Positions 6,312 to 13,922 of a stretch of 64,000 nucleotides of DNA are shown one piece after another. Each line of letters starts with the position of its first letter. The stretch's first letter is position 1. The notes under the pieces were generated by a model. It was not told the origin of the DNA. It did no database searches and saw only the letters and a program-made list of their open reading frames with translations. The stretch lies in NCBI GenBank assembly GCA_017619355.1, contig JAFZSO010000036.1, positions 25,356 through 89,355 of the forward strand, given 5' to 3'. The position numbers and the translations under genes are program-made. The stretch comes from Muribaculaceae bacterium (GTDB taxonomy: Bacteria; Bacteroidota; Bacteroidia; Bacteroidales; Muribaculaceae).

Positions 6312-9068
6312 ATGCTGTCGAAAGGATATTATAGAGTGATTATGCTGTTGCTTGCCCTGCAGTGTTCCGTGTGTGCGCTGGCTGATGATTTTGATGTCAT
6401 CAGTGAGCGGTTGGCATTGCAGCGCTTCAACTTCCCGCAAGAGAAACTGCACATCACCACCGACAAGTCGCGGTATATGGCTGGTGACACCATCTGGCTG
6501 CGTGCCTTTGTGGTGAACGCCGCCACACATGAGCCTGTGGATGCCAGCAAGTATTGCTATGTGGAACTGATTAACCCTTTCGACAGTGTAGAACTGCGCA
6601 TCAAGGTCAAGGAGAAGGACGGGGTGATTCAGGGTTATCTTGCCTTGCCGCCCCAGCTTCCCGAGGGCAGCTACACCCTTGCAGGCTACACCCTGTTCAT
6701 GCAAAGCCTCGACGAGGGCTACTTCTTCAAGAAACGCATCGAGGTGATGAGTGCGCACTCCACACGCAGCAGCATCGTGTGTGATGTGGAACGAGACCCG
6801 AAAAGCCCTGGCCGTGTGAGGGTCACAGCACATTATCTTGACCTGCACACAAGAGCAGAGAAAGAATTCAAGTTGATGACCTATGTGACATCTGACCAGT
6901 TCAAGCGGCAGCATAGTCAGGGCAAATCACCGATGACGTTCTCATTGAACGAGAAGGAGACCCTGGGAGGAGCTGTGCTCGTTCGGTTCGACGGCTTCAG
7001 CAAGTTTGTGCCGTTGCCTCCCGATGAAAACCAGGCCGAGGTCCGCTTTTTCCCCGAAGGGGGGTATCTTGTGCCGGATGCCAGGAATCATGTGAGTGTG
7101 AAAGCTATATATGCCGATGGCAGCGAGGCCTCCGCTACAGGCCGCGTGCTGGACAGCTATGGTAACGAGGTGGCGACATTCACGACCGGCCATGCAGGCA
7201 TAGGCGACTTCTACTTTGAGCCACAAGCGGGCATGGTCTATAGAGCGGTGTGCCGTCTGCATGGCGTTGACAAAGAGCGAGAGTTTGAGTTGCCGCAGGT
7301 GAAAAGCAATGCCACCATTGTGCAGGTGGATACTGGAGCCGACGGGCAAATTCACATCAGACCGGTGGGGGCAAAGACAGCTCAGTGTCTCATCATTGTG
7401 CAGCAGCGCGGCGTTCTGCTTGCAACGGGAACCGACAGCATCACTTTGCCCGGTGAATCGTTGAGTGCAGGAGTTATTCAGGCATTGCTGCTTGACGAGC
7501 GAATGCGCCCGCTGAGCGAGCGCCTGTTCTATGTGCCAGGCACGAAAACACGTGGGGTGAAGGTGGCGTGCGACAAGAATGCCTATGCGAGTCGCGACCG
7601 TGTAGTGGTCACAACCAGTCTCGAAGGCTTTGCCGCCCCTCTGGGCAACTATGCCGTGAGCGTGACCGACGACAAGTCGGTCATAGCCGAGAGCGCGTCG
7701 GCCATAGAGGTCAATCTGCTGCTGCAGTCTGACCTGCGCGGCCATCTGCCAGATCTGGCCTACTACTTTGCCCAAGAGAGGCGTGAAAGCGAACTCGATG
7801 CCATGCTCATGACGCATGGCTGGCGGCGATACAACATACCCGATGTGCTGCGCGGGCAGCTTGCCGAACCATCATTTCCCATTGAGCAAGGCCTATCGGT
7901 GACAGGAACGGTTGTTAGCGAGTGGAAGAAGACCCCAATTAAAGGCGGCTCCGTGCAGGTGCTTGTGCCTAAGCTAGGCTATGGCAACACATTTGCCACC
8001 AACGATGAGGGCGAGTTCGTCATAGAGGGTTTTGAGCTACCCGACAGTGCGCTTCTGGTGCTTCAGGCCTACAACAGCAAGGGCGGTCAGGAGATGAATG
8101 TGGCATTGAACCTAGAGCAGCGCCCCGCAATCACCTCAGCTGCCATGAAACATGAAAATCGGGTTGTGAGGAATGTTGTCAATACGTTTAAAGACACCGA
8201 TTTAGGCGATTTTCTGGAAGCCGAGGCAAAGCGGATGCAGTATATCGACGGCTTGCGCAACATTGTGCTCGGTGAAGTGGAAGTAACGGCTTTAGCCAAA
8301 GATGAGCCTAAAGACGTGTTTCAGCAGCTTGCCGCCCGTTCGTTTGATGAGGAATATATGGAAGAGAGCCAGATTACTTCGATTGAAGATGCCGTCAGGC
8401 GCATTGCCGGCATCAGGATAACGGGTGGGCGTGTGAAGTCGGCACGTACCGGCGGCAATGTGGGATTCTTCCTCGATGGGGTATATGTGGAACCCATGAA
8501 GTATGCCTTGGGTAATGGTAGCGGTGTGTTTATAATCAGGCAAAAGCATGAACTGGACTTAGCTGATGTGAGTGAAGTCAAGTCAATTGAAGATGAAATG
8601 GAGAAGTCAGGCACGGTAAACAACGCACTTGTCTTGCAGGAACTTGACCAGCAGGTACCATTTCAGTCCATCAAGCGAATTGACTATATCCAGCCTCAAA
8701 TGGCAGTGGCCTTAGGGCATCGGGGTACCGATGGCGGAGCCATTATGATTACTACCAAAGACGGGGTCAACAAATACAGGTTTAAAGACATGAACCCCTA
8801 TCTCAAGACCTATATTATGCACGGCATCCAGAGTCCAGCTGAATTCTTCAGTCCCGACTACGACTTGGGCGACAATGGCAAGGCCCTCAACACCGACCTG
8901 CGCAACACCCTCTACTGGAATCCCTGTGTGCAGGTGGGCAGCGATGGCAAGTCAAGATTCAGTTTCTTTGCCGCCGATGTGCCTAACACCACCTACACCA
9001 TCACCATCGAGGGCATCACCGCCGACGGCAGCATCATTGCCACCACCCACAAAGTCAAGAAACAGTAG
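6312..9068 (+). CDS. Secreted MG2-domain / TonB-plug protein
   Basis: 918 aa from the ATG at 6312, which has a good AAAGGAGG-like ribosome site just upstream; the frame opens earlier only from TTG. There is a signal peptide (GYYRVIMLLLALQCSVCALA). The mature start, FPQEKLHITTDKSRYMAGDTIWLRAFVV, is the alpha-2-macroglobulin MG2 motif. A carboxypeptidase-regulatory-like fold follows around 530-600 (GGSVQVLVP, TNDEGEFVIEGFELPDSALLV). A TonB-receptor plug-like region follows (IEDAVRRIAGIRITGG, FFLDGVYVEP, GAIMITTKDG), but no outer-membrane beta-barrel. Such proteins are common in Bacteroidetes, presumably at the outer membrane, and their function is unknown. It has its own promoter, so any link to the RiPP genes is only positional. 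Confidence 0.75.
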   Translation: MLSKGYYRVIMLLLALQCSVCALADDFDVISERLALQRFNFPQEKLHITTDKSRYMAGDTIWLRAFVVNAATHEPVDASKYCYVELINPFDSVELRIKVKEKDGVIQGYLALPPQLPEGSYTLAGYTLFMQSLDEGYFFKKRIEVMSAHSTRSSIVCDVERDPKSPGRVRVTAHYLDLHTRAEKEFKLMTYVTSDQFKRQHSQGKSPMTFSLNEKETLGGAVLVRFDGFSKFVPLPPDENQAEVRFFPEGGYLVPDARNHVSVKAIYADGSEASATGRVLDSYGNEVATFTTGHAGIGDFYFEPQAGMVYRAVCRLHGVDKEREFELPQVKSNATIVQVDTGADGQIHIRPVGAKTAQCLIIVQQRGVLLATGTDSITLPGESLSAGVIQALLLDERMRPLSERLFYVPGTKTRGVKVACDKNAYASRDRVVVTTSLEGFAAPLGNYAVSVTDDKSVIAESASAIEVNLLLQSDLRGHLPDLAYYFAQERRESELDAMLMTHGWRRYNIPDVLRGQLAEPSFPIEQGLSVTGTVVSEWKKTPIKGGSVQVLVPKLGYGNTFATNDEGEFVIEGFELPDSALLVLQAYNSKGGQEMNVALNLEQRPAITSAAMKHENRVVRNVVNTFKDTDLGDFLEAEAKRMQYIDGLRNIVLGEVEVTALAKDEPKDVFQQLAARSFDEEYMEESQITSIEDAVRRIAGIRITGGRVKSARTGGNVGFFLDGVYVEPMKYALGNGSGVFIIRQKHELDLADVSEVKSIEDEMEKSGTVNNALVLQELDQQVPFQSIKRIDYIQPQMAVALGHRGTDGGAIMITTKDGVNKYRFKDMNPYLKTYIMHGIQSPAEFFSPDYDLGDNGKALNTDLRNTLYWNPCVQVGSDGKSRFSFFAADVPNTTYTITIEGITADGSIIATTHKVKKQ

Positions 9069-9503
9069 TGAAATCTAAGGGTGTTTCAGGTAAAGCTGAC
9101 ATCCAACGCAACAGGTCTCTTGTGCATCGGCCAGGTGCATTGTCAATCTGTCTCGATTCACTTTCAAGTGGGAGTCGGTTCTCTTGGCATTGGTGAGGCA
9201 ACAAAGCGAGTTGGTGCTAAGACTTTAAAGGCTTAACGTCACAATGTTTGAACCCTCATAATTGATATTGATTAAGATTATATTTTCTCAGGCATAGTTC
9301 GAGAGAATAGCACCTGTGGTGCCAAGTCACAGGACCACTGGCACAAGAGACTTTTAAATTTTAAGAGCGTTGTAGTGCAATTGTAGCGGGCTTAGCGTAA
9401 TTCACATTGCCCGCTGCTTCTCCATCCCTTATCTTCGCTCACGCGTCTACACGCACAATCGCTCTTTGACAATTTTCCCATGCAGCACAATCAGTCAGAA
9501 GGT

Positions 9504-9521
9504 CGTGAGGCACCGCCTCAC
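9504..9521 (+). repeat. Hairpin repeat GTGAGGC-ACC-GCCTCAC, copy 1
   Basis: Perfect 7-bp stem with an ACC loop, inside a segment beginning CAGCACAATC. The same segment and hairpin recur at 52424-52440, and with one wobble pair near 55351-55370. Confidence 0.6.
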
Positions 9522-9575
9522 AATATCACACAAACCCACACGATAGCACACAATGAATAACGAACCCCGAAGGGC

Positions 9576-9643
9576 TCGAGGCGATGTTGAAGCACGAGTC
9601 ACGCTTGCGAGGTGTGCGGTGCCCAAAGGGCATCAACACTCGA
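9576..9643 (+). ncRNA. Structured intergenic element, copy 1 (three-way junction candidate)
   Basis: Outer stem TCGAG (9576-9580) with CTCGA (9639-9643). Second stem TGTTGA (9585-9590) with TCAACA (9633-9638). Inside are a CG-CTTG-CG hairpin (9602-9609) and a GCCC-AAA-GGGC hairpin (9621-9631). A CCC-GAA-GGG hairpin precedes it at 9566-9574. Two further copies lie at 55759-55825 and 56155-56221. There the second stem has different bases but is again perfectly complementary, which supports selection on structure. RNA versus DNA function, and the strand, are unknown. Confidence 0.55.
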
Positions 9644-9944
9644 CTCAACATTAGCAGTATGAACTTTGACGAAAGTATATAATAAATAACGATAGTACAC
9701 AATCTAGTACGAATGCAGTATGACACCAAAACAACCAACCAGCTTAAAATCAATTAATTATGATATTTATCCGCAAATTTCCCATCTTTCCCACATGATT
9801 CACTCTTCCCGCCGTTCCCTAAAAAATCATTGCACGATTTGTTTACTATTTGCAAGATTTCTCGCGAAGCGACCACCAACAATTGTCATCCGTTGTCATT
9901 CATTGTCTGATTAATTTTTCCGGTGCAAGCCGGCTTTTTGTGGC

Positions 9945-10230
9945 TTTTCGACGAGCTCAGCTCGCCACTTTTTGAATTAATTCCCCGCGTCGTCATTGAA
10001 AACAATTGTCATCAATATAAAACATTGTCATCCGTTGTCGTCAATTGTCTGACTAATTCATGGAGACATCCCCCGCGCAGTCATTGAAAAAAAACTGGCG
10101 TAAGCCAGCTTTGCGTGTCACCCGCTTTGCGAGAGGAATCCCCCTCGCCGTCATTGAAAAATAACCGCGTTAGCGGCTTTGTGTGCATGCCCCTTTGTGA
10201 GATTATAAAACCCCGCGCAGTCAAAACTTA
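9945..10230. repeat. Cluster of short GNNA-loop hairpins and decayed direct repeats
   Basis: Seen here: CCGGT-GCAA-GCCGG near 9922-9935, CGAGC-TCA-GCTCG near 9951-9963, CTGGC-GTAA-GCCAG near 10096-10109 and CCGC-GTTA-GCGG near 10167-10178. Several are followed by CTTTxxGTG. Phrases resembling 'ccccgcgcagtcattgaaaa' recur about every 60-110 nt. A related CCGC-GTCA-GCGG hairpin occurs near 56030 in the second block. No protein is encoded. The structures look like diverged copies of one small motif. Confidence 0.45.
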
Positions 10231-10251
10231 TGTCCTTCTATGTTATTATAT

Positions 10252-12099
10252 CTAAGGATTCAGCAAGTATAGCCGCATCTCGCAGCGGCTGCAGTCGCAA
10301 TCGACGCGCAGCAGCGTATTGCCGTTGCGCAGATACAACTCATCGGTCAACTGACGTGCCTTGGGATCGAGCCTGCAGGCTCCCAATTCACGCCTCAGGC
10401 AATAGCGCGTGTGCATTACCGGAACAGGTTCTTGGCCCGCAGGTTTCTGCACCTCAATGGCCGGTGTGATGCGCTCCACACCATGGTCGCGATAGAATTC
10501 TTCAGCCAGATGATTCGCCACATTGTCGGCACTGGTAAGTTCGGTAGCGAAACAAGGAGCCTCACGGTCCTCGGTCCGACGCAAATCAAAGCGATAAGTG
10601 AGCCGTTGCGCACGGTCAAGCAACTCGATGGTTTCTCGACGCAAGCGAGTAAGCAACGACGACGGAATAAAACTGCCGTCAAGCAGTTGTGCCTCATTCA
10701 AGACATAGATTGTATTACCCAGCTTGGCAAGCACTTGACGCTGCTTGTCGGCTTGTGTCGATTGAGCAGGTTGGATGGCATCGGTCTCAAGGCGGTGTGT
10801 CACGCGGTTGCCAGGCTCGTCGGTAAGAGTGAGCGAAATGCCACCCGGCACAAGGGCCAGTTGCGCATCCACGGCAATACGTCGTTCGGTGCTGGGTTTT
10901 GCAAGTATATCGGCCATCGCCTTGTCGTGGGTGCGATAAATCATGGCACCGGCAGGAATCTGCACCTCATCGTTCAGCACCACACGGTTGCCGTTTGCAA
11001 CATTCACACGGCAGCCCTCATACTCGCCCCGAACATTCACGAAACTCAGGCCATCGCCATTGGCAAGTGGTTTTCGGGTGTCAATCTCCATAGTCTTGCC
11101 CCGCACATTGCGGGCCTTGCCCAGCGGTTCGCCCATCGACTTGGGCGTGTGCAGCGACGCCATGCTGTGACCATTGGGCAAGCGGTGACCATCGGCAAAA
11201 TAGGTAGTGAACGAGCGATTAAAGCTCTTTGCCACATCGGGGTCAAAATTGTGCACCGAGGTTCCACACGAGGCGCGCTCATAACGGTCGCCATTGGCGG
11301 CAATGAGTCTGTCAAGCGCTCGGCGATAATAGGCCACCACATTCTTCACATAGCCCGCTTCCTTGAGACGGCCCTCAATCTTAAACGACGAAATGCCCGC
11401 CTCGAGCATGGCAGCAAGGCGGCTGCTCATGTTCAGGTCGCGCAACGACAGCAAGTGCTTATTCTCCATAAGTTTATGACCCTCGCCATCTTCCAGGTCA
11501 TAGCTCAGGCGGCACATCTGGGCACACTCGCCACGATTGGCACTCCTGCCCTTCACCATCTCGCTCACTTGGCAACGGCCGCTATAGCTCACGCACAACG
11601 CGCCATGCACAAAGGCCTCGATGGGCACCTGCACGCTATCGGCAATGGCACGCACCTCGTCAAGACTCAGCTCGCGCGCAAGAACCAGCTGTGAGAATCC
11701 CACCGACTCTAAAAACCGGGCCTTCTCCACAGTGCGTAAGTCGCATTGCGTGCTAGCATGCAGCGCAATAGGCGGCAGATCAAGCCGCAGGATGCCCATA
11801 TCCTGCACAATGATGGCATCGACGCCTATGTGGTAAAGGTCTCTGATAAGACGCTCCACCTGCTTCAGTTCATGATCATAGACCAGCGTGTTCACCGTGG
11901 CATAGACGCGAGCATTGAACTGGTGCGCAAAGTCCACGGCACGTGCCACCTCGTCGAGAGCATTGCCAGCCGAAGCACGAGCCCCAAAGGCCGAAGCACC
12001 CATATACACCGCATCGGCGCCATGGCGCACCGCCTCAATGGCGATGTCAGCATCACGCGCAGGTGCCAGCAACTCTATTTTTCGTAACTGAGTTTTCAT
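10252..12099 (-). CDS. U32 peptidase-family protein (RlhA/TrhP-like)
   Basis: 615 aa from the ATG at 12099; one codon upstream is a GTG. The N-terminus KIELLAPARDADIAIEAVRHGADAVYMG and the signature EAFVHGALCVSYSGRC are diagnostic of the U32 family. GECAQMCRLSYDLED adds conserved cysteines. U32 members now assigned in E. coli are hydroxylases acting on 23S rRNA (RlhA) or tRNA uridine (TrhP). The ~600-residue length with a long C-terminal extension is closer to RlhA. It is a single gene transcribed away from the WYL gene. The only -7-like box (TAAATTTG, 12107-12114) would start the mRNA almost at the ATG. Confidence 0.85.
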   Translation of the reverse strand: MKTQLRKIELLAPARDADIAIEAVRHGADAVYMGASAFGARASAGNALDEVARAVDFAHQFNARVYATVNTLVYDHELKQVERLIRDLYHIGVDAIIVQDMGILRLDLPPIALHASTQCDLRTVEKARFLESVGFSQLVLARELSLDEVRAIADSVQVPIEAFVHGALCVSYSGRCQVSEMVKGRSANRGECAQMCRLSYDLEDGEGHKLMENKHLLSLRDLNMSSRLAAMLEAGISSFKIEGRLKEAGYVKNVVAYYRRALDRLIAANGDRYERASCGTSVHNFDPDVAKSFNRSFTTYFADGHRLPNGHSMASLHTPKSMGEPLGKARNVRGKTMEIDTRKPLANGDGLSFVNVRGEYEGCRVNVANGNRVVLNDEVQIPAGAMIYRTHDKAMADILAKPSTERRIAVDAQLALVPGGISLTLTDEPGNRVTHRLETDAIQPAQSTQADKQRQVLAKLGNTIYVLNEAQLLDGSFIPSSLLTRLRRETIELLDRAQRLTYRFDLRRTEDREAPCFATELTSADNVANHLAEEFYRDHGVERITPAIEVQKPAGQEPVPVMHTRYCLRRELGACRLDPKARQLTDELYLRNGNTLLRVDCDCSRCEMRLYLLNP

Positions 12100-12225
12100 C
12101 ACTCTGCAAATTTACGAAAAACCACCGTTATTCTCTACTTAATTTTCCTTTTTCATCTCATGAATCCTATTTTCATTACAATTCAAGCCAAATCAAACAT
12201 TAGAAATGAATTTTATTGAAAAAAC

Positions 12226-12268
12226 ATGAACTTGTGCCTCAATTGTTCATATGTTCTTAGTATCTTTG
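12226..12268 (+). promoter_or_regulatory. WYL-gene promoter with inverted repeat and TGTGCC half-site
   Basis: TATCTTTG (12261-12268) is a TAnnTTTG box 22 nt before the WYL start. Upstream, ATGAAC (12226-12231) and GTTCAT (12245-12250) form an inverted repeat. TGTGCC (12233-12238) places its TGCC exactly as far from TTTG as in the four module promoters downstream. The GGCA arm is replaced by TTCA. It is compatible with autoregulation by the WYL protein. Confidence 0.45.
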
Positions 12269-12290
12269 CAACAATCAAGCATTTTTCACT

Positions 12291-13232
12291 ATGGCAAACA
12301 AACTTATCAACAAGTATGTGTGGCTGGTCGAAACCATCTATCGGGCAGGCCGCATCACATTCGAGGAAATCAATCAACAATGGCTTGACGAAGAAATGGA
12401 CGACAAGCCCATTCCGTTGCGCACCTTTCACAAGTGGCGCATTGCCGCCGAGGAAATGTTCAACATCAACATTGAGTGCAAACGCATTGGCGGTTACCAC
12501 TACTACATTGACAACATCGATGATTTTAAAAGTGGCAGGTTACGTAATTGGCTTTTCAGCACAATTGCAGTAAGCAACCTTCTGCTTTCATGTCAGTCGC
12601 TGAAGGAGCGCATTCTTCTTGAAGATATCCCCTCGGGACAGAATCATTTGGCGGTCATCCTCGATGCCATGAAGGAGAACCAGGCGCTCAACATCACCTA
12701 CCACAGCTACTGGAAAGATGAGGAATACAACTTCGATGTGGAGCCTTTCTGCGTGAAACTGTTCAGGCAGCGTTGGTATCTGGTGGCCCTGAGCACCAAT
12801 GAATATTACAGGAAGAAAGGCCCTGCAATCTACGCCCTCGACCGCATTGCGTCGTTAATGAAGACCGGAATCACCTTTGCCATGCCCAACGATTGGGACG
12901 CCGATGCCTATTTCGACGGTTTCATGGGCGTTCTGCGTGAGAACGAATATGATAAAGAAATAGTGAAAATCAAAGTCACTGCCAGCCAGGCCAACTATCT
13001 GCGCGACCTCAAGATTCACCACTCGCAGCGGGAGGTGGAGCGCAACGAGCAATTCAGCATTTTCTCATTCTACCTGCGCCCCACCTTCGACTTCCAGCAG
13101 GAACTGCTCTGGAACGGCCCCGAATTGGAAGTGCTCGCCCCCCAGTGGCTCCGCACAATGATGGCCGAGAGAATTGAACAGATGCTGAACCTATACAAAA
13201 ATGACCCAAATAACAGCAAAAAAAGCATATAA
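12291..13232 (+). CDS. WYL-domain transcriptional regulator
   Basis: 313 aa. The N-terminal third is helix-turn-helix-like (INKYVWLVETIYRAGRITFEEINQQW, RTFHKWRIAAEEMFNINIEC). The WYL domain follows (ALNITYHSYW, FDVEPFCVKLFRQRWYLVALS), with the family's basic-aromatic patch, then a C-terminal WCX-like extension (KIKVTASQANYLRDLKIHHSQ). WYL proteins bind nucleic-acid ligands or nucleotides and often control anti-phage loci (known for BrxR and CapW). This one heads the accessory region and is followed by DUF262 genes and the ATPase/HAD module. Its own promoter carries an inverted repeat. Related stand-alone WYL genes are also common in Bacteroidetes chromosomes, so control of the neighbours is inference. 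Confidence 0.85.
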   Translation: MANKLINKYVWLVETIYRAGRITFEEINQQWLDEEMDDKPIPLRTFHKWRIAAEEMFNINIECKRIGGYHYYIDNIDDFKSGRLRNWLFSTIAVSNLLLSCQSLKERILLEDIPSGQNHLAVILDAMKENQALNITYHSYWKDEEYNFDVEPFCVKLFRQRWYLVALSTNEYYRKKGPAIYALDRIASLMKTGITFAMPNDWDADAYFDGFMGVLRENEYDKEIVKIKVTASQANYLRDLKIHHSQREVERNEQFSIFSFYLRPTFDFQQELLWNGPELEVLAPQWLRTMMAERIEQMLNLYKNDPNNSKKSI

Positions 13233-13292
13233 GGGTTTTCACCACCGAAAATAACCAATTTCACTTTTCTCGCTGATTTTCAACCATTTTTA

Positions 13293-13324
13293 CTTGCATT
13301 TCTCAAAAACATATCTTATATTTG
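13293..13324 (+). promoter_or_regulatory. Promoter of the DUF262 operon
   Basis: CTTG at 13293-13296, 20 nt spacer, TATATTTG at 13317-13324; the first gene starts 34 nt later. No TGCC/GGCA element is present, so this operon appears to be controlled separately from the module at 18.6-24.3 kb. Confidence 0.65.
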
Positions 13325-13357
13325 CAAAAACAATAAACGATTAAACTAGCAAAAGCC

Positions 13358-13912
13358 ATGACAGAAGAAAAACGTAATTCAATTGTAAACAAACTCGAAG
13401 TTTACATGAATAATGGTGATATACCATCTTTTATTCAGGTCTTGAAAGAAGACCTTTCTCAGGAATCTGCGATTAATGCATGTATATGTATTAGTGGAGC
13501 CATTTTGAAATGTCATACATTTTACAAATCTGACATGTTAGCTGCATTTCTTGAAAAAGCTATTCACTTTAACATGGATTGGGCTAAGTTCAGCGGAGGG
13601 AAGAATCCATTATTTCGTGTTGCTTTTCTAACAGGTTCTTGGGATCTGTACACATGCTTTATAGAAGAGGTAGAAGGGCTTGATGAAGTTGCATATGCTG
13701 ACGCATATGCTGACTGGCAGGATTTTAACGAGAAAATATTGGGCCACGCACAAATGTACATCAAAGGACGGGATTACAATAGTGGTTATGAAACAAATGG
13801 CCAACGAATCATCGATATGGAGGATTACGAGAAGATGAACTTTATGGCAGAAAACTACAACGCAATCATCGGCCGACATAAGATATTGAAGGACTTAGAG
13901 AATAGATTGTAA
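13358..13912 (+). CDS. Hypothetical protein, first gene of the DUF262 operon
   Basis: 184 aa, no signal peptide, no family recognised. It is helix-rich and acidic with several aromatic residues. A direct internal AYADAYADW stretch lies near residue 111. It is preceded by a good promoter and followed after only 10 nt by the first DUF262 gene, so it is co-transcribed with it. The DNA is AT-rich like the rest of the operon. A small accessory or regulatory partner of the DUF262 pair is the natural guess. It could also be an unrelated passenger. Confidence 0.6.
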   Translation: MTEEKRNSIVNKLEVYMNNGDIPSFIQVLKEDLSQESAINACICISGAILKCHTFYKSDMLAAFLEKAIHFNMDWAKFSGGKNPLFRVAFLTGSWDLYTCFIEEVEGLDEVAYADAYADWQDFNEKILGHAQMYIKGRDYNSGYETNGQRIIDMEDYEKMNFMAENYNAIIGRHKILKDLENRL

Positions 13913-13922
13913 TTAAACACTT

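Larger units (their letters stand above)
9069..10251. other. Repeat-rich non-coding block 1
   Basis: No credible gene in about 1.2 kb. 9069-9400 shows nothing recognisable apart from a weak inverted repeat (GTGCCA at 9319-9324, TGGCAC at 9339-9344). 9420-9800 matches parts of the second non-coding block (55545-56010) in the same order: a 'cttcgc..acgcg..cgctctttgaca' segment, a 'cagcacaatc' segment, the structured element, and 'ccgcaaatttcccat'. 9930-10230 holds short hairpins with GNNA loops and repeated 'cgcagtcattgaaaa' phrases. The short ORFs here are not supported by composition or homology. Confidence 0.7.

Noticed and set aside
9319-9344. GTGCCA/TGGCAC inverted repeat followed by CAAGA and a TTTT run
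   Set aside because: Arms are 14 nt apart rather than 7, and no TTTG or gene follows, so it does not belong to the shared operator family.
10411-11694. 427-codon ORF on the plus strand
   Set aside because: Antisense to the U32 gene, which has diagnostic motifs; His/Arg-rich translation without domains.
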